Shown: positions 26,301 through 28,684 of the stretch, one piece after another
Position numbering within the stretch: position 1 is the first letter of the stretch
How the letters are laid out: the number at the start of each line of letters is the position of its first letter
Assembly (NCBI GenBank): GCA_045603485.1
Contig: JAZUMF010000035.1
Location: forward strand, 1 to 28,684
Direction of reading: 5' to 3'
Length of the DNA stretch: 28,684 nt
Source: RGIG5952 sp045603485
Lineage (GTDB): Bacteria; Verrucomicrobiota; Kiritimatiellia; RFP12; JAAYLN01
Notes under the pieces: generated by a model
Databases searched by the model: none
Told to the model about the DNA's origin: nothing
Seen by the model: the letters and a program-made list of their open reading frames with translations, nothing else
Translations under genes and position numbers: made by a program

Positions 26301-27040
26301 TCCGACGAAAAACAGGCTAATGCGCCACCACTGCCTCCCTGAGTAAGCTTATTGTAGTTTCGATAAAATTTAGTCCCCGCAAATGTTGCACTAATTCCAT
26401 TGCCAAGATATACTCCACCGCCGTGATAGTGCATATAGCCCAATATATTATTACTCACAATAAGTCCGTCGACAAAATCCAAACTACCGCCCGTTGCATA
26501 AATACCACCGCCGTATGTAATAGATTGAGATACACCACCACCCGAAACAAAACAATTACGAACAATACAATTTGTCATTGCGGCAATACAATTTTCCAAA
26601 CGCAAACCGCCGCCATGCCTTCCCTCGCCAAGATTACCAGCGGCAAAGGAAAGATTATTTATAGACAATGTCGCATTCTTTGCATAAAAAAGGCGCTTTT
26701 TATATGAAGAAAGGTTTAAAAGCTCGGATCTGCCGTCAACAACACCTGGAGTGCCAATTCCCCTATAACCACCCAAAATTGCAAGATTAGACTTATCGGC
26801 AATTGAACAGTGAGATTCCCCAGAAGCGAAGATACCATTTGTAAAGACACCCTCCTTCAAGTAGATGATATCACCCGAATCTGCAGCATCAACAGCGGCC
26901 TGCAAATTATCAAATGCATTCTCCCATGAAGAACCATCCTTGACACCTGCTCCCGACGGCGTTACATAAATCTCCGCTGCAGACAAGTAAAATGAACTAA
27001 AAACAATTGAAAACAAGAAAATAGTCAATCTGATAATCAT
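23357..27040 (-). CDS. Large secreted double parallel beta-helix protein with two Fn3-like domains
   Basis: The 1227-residue protein starts with a signal peptide (MIIRLTIFLFSIVFSSF; cleavage after SAA). The start at 27040 is chosen because GGAG lies 9 bases upstream; a frame from 27073 adds 11 residues. Two homologous halves each open with YVTPxGAGxKDGSSWxNAF (about residues 25 and 729) and continue as a right-handed beta-helix with many GG-rich turns and TNCI/SNN rungs. Each closes with a Pro-rich RxNxGxYGGTEWAS-type segment (about 500 and 1203). Two Fn3-like domains lie between them (about 525-625 and 630-725). It is probably a surface adhesin or polysaccharide-binding protein, not clearly a lyase. 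The end (GLPSLFIIR) lacks a recognisable anchor or PEP-CTERM. Confidence 0.85.
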   Translation of the reverse strand: MIIRLTIFLFSIVFSSFYLSAAEIYVTPSGAGVKDGSSWENAFDNLQAAVDAADSGDIIYLKEGVFTNGIFASGESHCSIADKSNLAILGGYRGIGTPGVVDGRSELLNLSSYKKRLFYAKNATLSINNLSFAAGNLGEGRHGGGLRLENCIAAMTNCIVRNCFVSGGGVSQSITYGGGIYATGGSLDFVDGLIVSNNILGYMHYHGGGVYLGNGISATFAGTKFYRNYNKLTQGGSGGALACFSSDLFVRNCTFEENFLINGNYGAAINVTDDSRLSKVEISDSYFLGNCHAFASATTPSLGGCIYMSGSKLEATVCRTVFVDGKPSNSFYPLATAPYNGDYASGAFQFASGALSMTNVLFARGASRATHFTSGGNSKLYNCTLTEAGGSAVTVIGGTVIIDSSIIWGNGDGVKQNGGTIEVNNSVTDEAMASLGGNNLVADPLFSSDGYCHPRSMAGYYMGGFFDGGWWNRDSAGTSPSIDYGTRASLFSAEPQPNGNRANIGYDANTEVASKSYLGEPAIVNGFAVYALPATDIGADSATVGGVVANNDENERTSVTLVWDNVDRGVASTDSWSNSLELGEFGTWEYFTTQIESCGNVTYYRVVGQNQDGEISWSNPVRSFNSASPPRLAKAFVSHVSRHNATINGELLENGGIATDIRIYYREDTASESKHVELVDSAIGQFNVKIPNLSPNTLYHIEIVGKNDAGSVSQSFSFTTLTTEPIACYVTPEGAGIKDGSSWDNAFGNLQDALDICFYKGDVVYMKKGVYTANQQNYNEISHYVITNAAGLLVVGGYEGVGAPGNRTDQETVLRRPSSSTLKWRILRGNNSTFAFDGVAFEGGEITAANTHGCVLRLQACNVALTNCIIRNGLYRQSWQSNYGIGLYAQNGALTMVDCVVSNNAGSGNAAQLGAGLYLNGVNSSISNTLFSRNRLNVNWGAGGGAIYAIGGTISIDKGAFMTNAVIESPSTSATGSAIYISSTKASIDNSMFFGNLCYRNGGTVVLNSTHKTVIRRCVMSDNNYIPWGNTYNNNNAFGGILNNAGDLAVTNLLMAHNAGSTRGAIAVMGGTADIVNVTLVDNPYSGITAGGAAIVKVLNSIIWGNEVCGIEDKTSSGNGYSVSYSISQESHIGDGVVVKDPVFVDNRYYHLFSAKGYVVGYFGGGWSTTRPRPGIGRGSPGIDAGAPSFGTLDEPMPAGHRLNLGAYGGTEWASLSPGLPSLFIIR

Positions 27041-27190
27041 ACCTATAAACTCCATAAATAAGCCAAACAACAATATTCGGGTCTTCCTTAAAAAGTGTGG
27101 GTAAAACCAAGTTAGGTCGTAAAATCAAGTTTACATAAAAAACCTGGAACACGCATTCCGAGAAAGTCTTATATTTAACCTAATGCTAAT

Positions 27191-27219
27191 AATTTATCCT
27201 TTATAAAAACGATTGTCAA
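27191..27219 (-). promoter_or_regulatory. Promoter of the beta-helix gene
   Basis: On the minus strand, TTGACA (27214-27219), 17 bases, TAAATT (27191-27196). The predicted start near 27184 gives a leader of about 144 bases. A 10-C tract (27238-27247) lies 18 bases further upstream. Confidence 0.6.
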
Positions 27220-27237
27220 ATTTTTGCTTTGAAATTA

Positions 27238-27247
27238 CCCCCCCCCC
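27238..27247. repeat. Ten-base C homopolymer upstream of the beta-helix promoter
   Basis: An uninterrupted run of ten C (G on the transcribed strand of the beta-helix gene) in AT-rich surroundings. It ends 18 bases before the -35 box, where UP elements or activators bind. Runs of this length are prone to slippage. Confidence 0.85.
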
Positions 27248-27383
27248 GTAAATTTTGTACATATATTATTACATTACAACATTTTATGAAGGTTTAATAT
27301 TTTTTATATAAAAACACAAGACATCATTTGATGTCGCAAATGACGCAGTGTTATTATACACTTTAAGTGTCAGACAATTACAC

Positions 27384-27412
27384 TTGACATAACAACAAAA
27401 CCTCACTATACT
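27384..27412 (+). promoter_or_regulatory. Consensus-like promoter inside repeat copy 2
   Basis: TTGACA (27384-27389), 17 bases, TATACT (27407-27412), matching copy 1 box for box while the spacer differs in three places. It would transcribe the palindrome at 27558-27665 and run toward the toxin-like fragment. Confidence 0.5.
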
Positions 27413-27557
27413 AACACAACAAATAGTCGGTATCACAAAATCTCTGCGGCTCTGCGTTGATTTTCGGATTGAGTTTTTTTGACAGGATTGAACATGATTA
27501 CGAAATGAATCTCTGCGTCTCTGTGACTCTGTGTTAAAATCAAAACTGCCACCGCAT

Positions 27558-27665
27558 TTTGTTCCGCACCGTAATCTCATTTTTGAAATATCACCTCAAT
27601 ACATTCCTAAAACCAAACATTATAAACTCATCAAACCTCAAAATGAGATTATTGTGCGGAACAAA
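27558..27665. repeat. Long imperfect palindrome
   Basis: The left arm 27558-27586 (opening TTTGTTCCGCAC) and right arm 27638-27665 (closing GTGCGGAACAAA) pair over about 28 positions with two mismatches and one bulge; the loop is 51 bases. Transcribed, it would make a long stem-loop; as DNA, it has the form of a small MITE or REP-like element with terminal inverted repeats. Confidence 0.7.
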
Positions 27666-27956
27666 TTTTACCCATTTCTTCTGCGGTCTCTGCGTTCTCT
27701 GCGGGAAAATTTTTAACTTATCCGTCATTAAATTGCAAAAGTTCTCCTTTTTGTGTACCTCGCCGAAGGCACAAAAAACTTAACCTAAAAACTACAAAAA
27801 TTCTTCACTATTACCTATTACTTATTACCTATTCACTATTACCTATTTCTAAATTCCGCACTGTTCTACATCCGCAACCTTGGAGAAGGATATTGACAAC
27901 TTTTAAGGGGACAGGCCTTACCACTTCATTCTGGGGCGTCTACAACTAGTGTAGCA

Positions 27957-27988
27957 GACAAGTTTCGTCGCACACCAAGAAACTTGTC
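27957..27988. repeat. Perfect 10-bp inverted repeat at the toxin-fragment start
   Basis: GACAAGTTTC (27957-27966) and GAAACTTGTC (27979-27988), with a 12-base loop. The right arm covers the only plausible start codon (TTG at 27984). Just upstream, CTACA/TGTAG (27940-27954) forms another small inverted repeat. Confidence 0.75.
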
Positions 27989-28232
27989 AGAACAAATCGT
28001 GCTTGAAGATGCAAAAGCTGGCGCAGGAGCTCGCAGAATGGAAGGATTGCATGATCCAAGGTTCAAGGGATTTGAAAAATTGGAACATCATCATACTACG
28101 GCTGGCGGAGAATATATTGAGGTTCATTATGTTAAAAATCCAAAGTCAAGAGAATTGATGGATTTCAAATTCAAGGATAATCCTAATAAAACTCCACAGT
28201 TGTATAATATGTTGAATGACATGGGGCTATGA
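27984..28232 (+). CDS. Orphan C-terminal fragment of a polymorphic-toxin-like protein
   Basis: The 82 residues from a TTG start read SEQIVLEDAKAGAGARRM, then LHDPRFKGFEKLEHHH, EVHYVKNPKSRELMDFKFK. The pattern LEDAKAGAGxxxM, DPRFKG, an HYV strand and LMDFKFK resembles C-terminal tails of Rhs/hemagglutinin-type polymorphic toxins (from memory, not searched). The frame is open upstream to 27897 (after TGA at 27894), and RTPRN just before the TTG also suits the family, so the toxin-like sequence probably begins before the TTG. No Shine-Dalgarno, signal or delivery domain is visible, and no immunity gene follows. It is most likely a broken or orphan cassette rather than a whole gene. Confidence 0.55.
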   Translation: MSEQIVLEDAKAGAGARRMEGLHDPRFKGFEKLEHHHTTAGGEYIEVHYVKNPKSRELMDFKFKDNPNKTPQLYNMLNDMGL

Positions 28233-28358
28233 GCCTAATTTGACAATATCACCATAGTTTTTCCGCCTCATCACGGCGACGTTTTCTGCGTTCGCGGTGG
28301 TTATGGGTTATGTTGTTATTGTGTTATCTTGTTTGCCGCCCAAACAATACGCCATTTT

Positions 28359-28367
28359 TGGTATAAT
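28359..28367 (+). promoter_or_regulatory. Extended -10 promoter of the terminal hydrolase gene
   Basis: TGG then TATAAT (28362-28367), with no good -35 box at standard spacing. The predicted start is about 8-10 bases before the ATG at 28383, leaving almost no leader and no Shine-Dalgarno. Confidence 0.5.
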
Positions 28368-28382
28368 TTACGGCACACAGAA

Positions 28383-28684
28383 ATGAAACGAATTCAACAA
28401 CACCAATCGCGGCAAATTTGCCGCCGCATCGTGGCAACGCTTCTCGCGTTTGCGGCAATTCTGATGCCGCTTGCCGTCCGCGCTGAAAAGGCGAATGTCT
28501 TTTTCATACACGGCGCGAACGTAAGCGAACAGGATGGTCGCGTATGGGCGGCGGAAATGTTCAAGCGGCTGTGGCAGGCCGGGGCGAACATGGAGTTTCA
28601 CCCTGTCGCGTGGGAGTCGGACATCGGGCCGTCGTACAATTACCAGGTCAACGTCTCAAACGCCTTTGTGACCGCTTCGCGCCT
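28383..28684 (+). CDS. Secreted alpha/beta-hydrolase-like protein, 5' end only
   Basis: The frame starts at ATG 28383 and stays open to the window edge (100 codons). The N terminus is basic (MKRIQQHQSRQICRR), then hydrophobic (IVATLLAFAAILMPLAV), with likely cleavage after VRA near residue 36. The mature start KANVFFIHGANVSEQDGR looks like the first strand and oxyanion HG loop of an alpha/beta hydrolase (lipase/esterase-like); WAAEMFKRLWQAG follows as a helix. The nucleophile motif (GxSxG) would lie beyond the window, so the enzyme class is inferred. The gene is richer in G+C than its upstream flank. A product of 300 residues or more is expected. Confidence 0.7.
   Translation, partial: MKRIQQHQSRQICRRIVATLLAFAAILMPLAVRAEKANVFFIHGANVSEQDGRVWAAEMFKRLWQAGANMEFHPVAWESDIGPSYNYQVNVSNAFVTASR

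Larger units (their letters stand above)
27372..27715 (+). repeat. Dispersed intergenic repeat, copy 2
   Basis: It pairs with copy 1 at 643-845. The first 85 bases (27372-27456) are about 90 percent identical; then copy 2 has about 70 extra bases including TTTTTTTGACAGGATTGAAC. Similarity returns from CTGTGTTAAAAT through the palindrome's left arm. It ends in CTCTGCGTTCTCTGCGGG words. The surrounding frames are non-coding. Confidence 0.75.
27220..27896. other. Gene-free stretch with mosaic short repeats
   Basis: No credible gene lies here. It contains the 10-C tract, repeat copy 2 (27372-27715), an embedded TTTTTTTGACAGGATTGAAC segment, CTCTGCG-type words, a TTTTTGTG/CACAAAAA inverted repeat at about 27750-27778, and a short AT-rich tandem TATTACC/TATTACT array at about 27804-27847. 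Frames through this stretch translate to low-complexity sequence such as NTESQRRRD, a known mark of spurious ORFs over such repeats. Confidence 0.6.

Noticed and set aside
27284..27580. A 98-codon minus-strand frame over the repeat region
   Set aside because: It translates to NTESQRRRD-like sequence typical of spurious frames over CTCTGCG-type repeats, lies across repeat copy 2 and has no Shine-Dalgarno.
27804..27847. CRISPR-like array in the TATTACC tandem repeat
   Set aside because: Units are 7-8 bases with no spacers; it is a simple AT-rich repeat.

Overview
The window looks like chromosomal DNA from a Gram-negative, probably host-associated or sediment-dwelling bacterium of the PVC group (Kiritimatiellota, Lentisphaerota or Verrucomicrobiota). 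This is an inference from several traits: an alpha2-type glycyl-tRNA synthetase, an exosortase fused to an EpsI-like domain, a CdsA with a planctomycete-like signature, a heptose isomerase that implies LPS or capsule heptose, and a large secreted parallel beta-helix/Fn3 protein. No rRNA, tRNA, CRISPR array or intact insertion sequence was seen.

Layout. (1) 2-517 is the 3' end of an unrecognised gene, followed by a gene-free stretch carrying copy 1 of a dispersed repeat. (2) 921-7797, minus strand, is a tightly packed operon transcribed from a strong promoter at 7854-7882: PilB-type ATPase, PilT, a second PilB/GspE ATPase, hexapeptide acyltransferase, LPG_synthase_TM-family membrane protein, and a small phosphoglycosyl transferase. 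This couples type IV pilus/type II secretion motors to glycan-assembly enzymes. (3) 8166-8909 is a single-gene unit, a membrane-anchored TPR protein with its own promoter and terminator. (4) 8999-13982, minus strand, is a surface-polysaccharide/sorting operon: exosortase-EpsI fusion, WecA-like transferase fused to a Rossmann domain, GmhA, and an unrecognised secreted protein. Its promoter is at 14143-14172, with a hairpin-bearing leader of about 150 nt. (5) glyQS runs the other way (14259-15845) and ends in a two-way terminator. (6) 15917-23236, minus strand, is a housekeeping operon: lysS, purA, SLC12-like transporter, yfcE-like phosphoesterase, uppS, cdsA. (7) 23357-27040 encodes a 1227-residue secreted double beta-helix protein; a 10-C tract lies just upstream of its promoter. 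(8) 27220-27983 is gene-free and holds copy 2 of the dispersed repeat, with a long palindrome and short patchwork repeats. (9) 27984-28232 is an orphan C-terminal fragment resembling polymorphic-toxin tails. A secreted alpha/beta-hydrolase-like gene begins at 28383 and runs off the end.

How the genes fit together. Most of the window serves the cell envelope. UppS makes the undecaprenyl carrier. The WecA-like and PglC-like transferases load sugars onto it. GmhA feeds heptose synthesis, and the acyltransferase and LPG_synthase_TM protein probably decorate or move intermediates. CdsA makes CDP-diacylglycerol. The exosortase and pilus ATPases handle surface protein sorting and pilus dynamics. The two ends are accessory in character (repeats, toxin remnant, surface adhesin, secreted hydrolase), while the centre is conserved.
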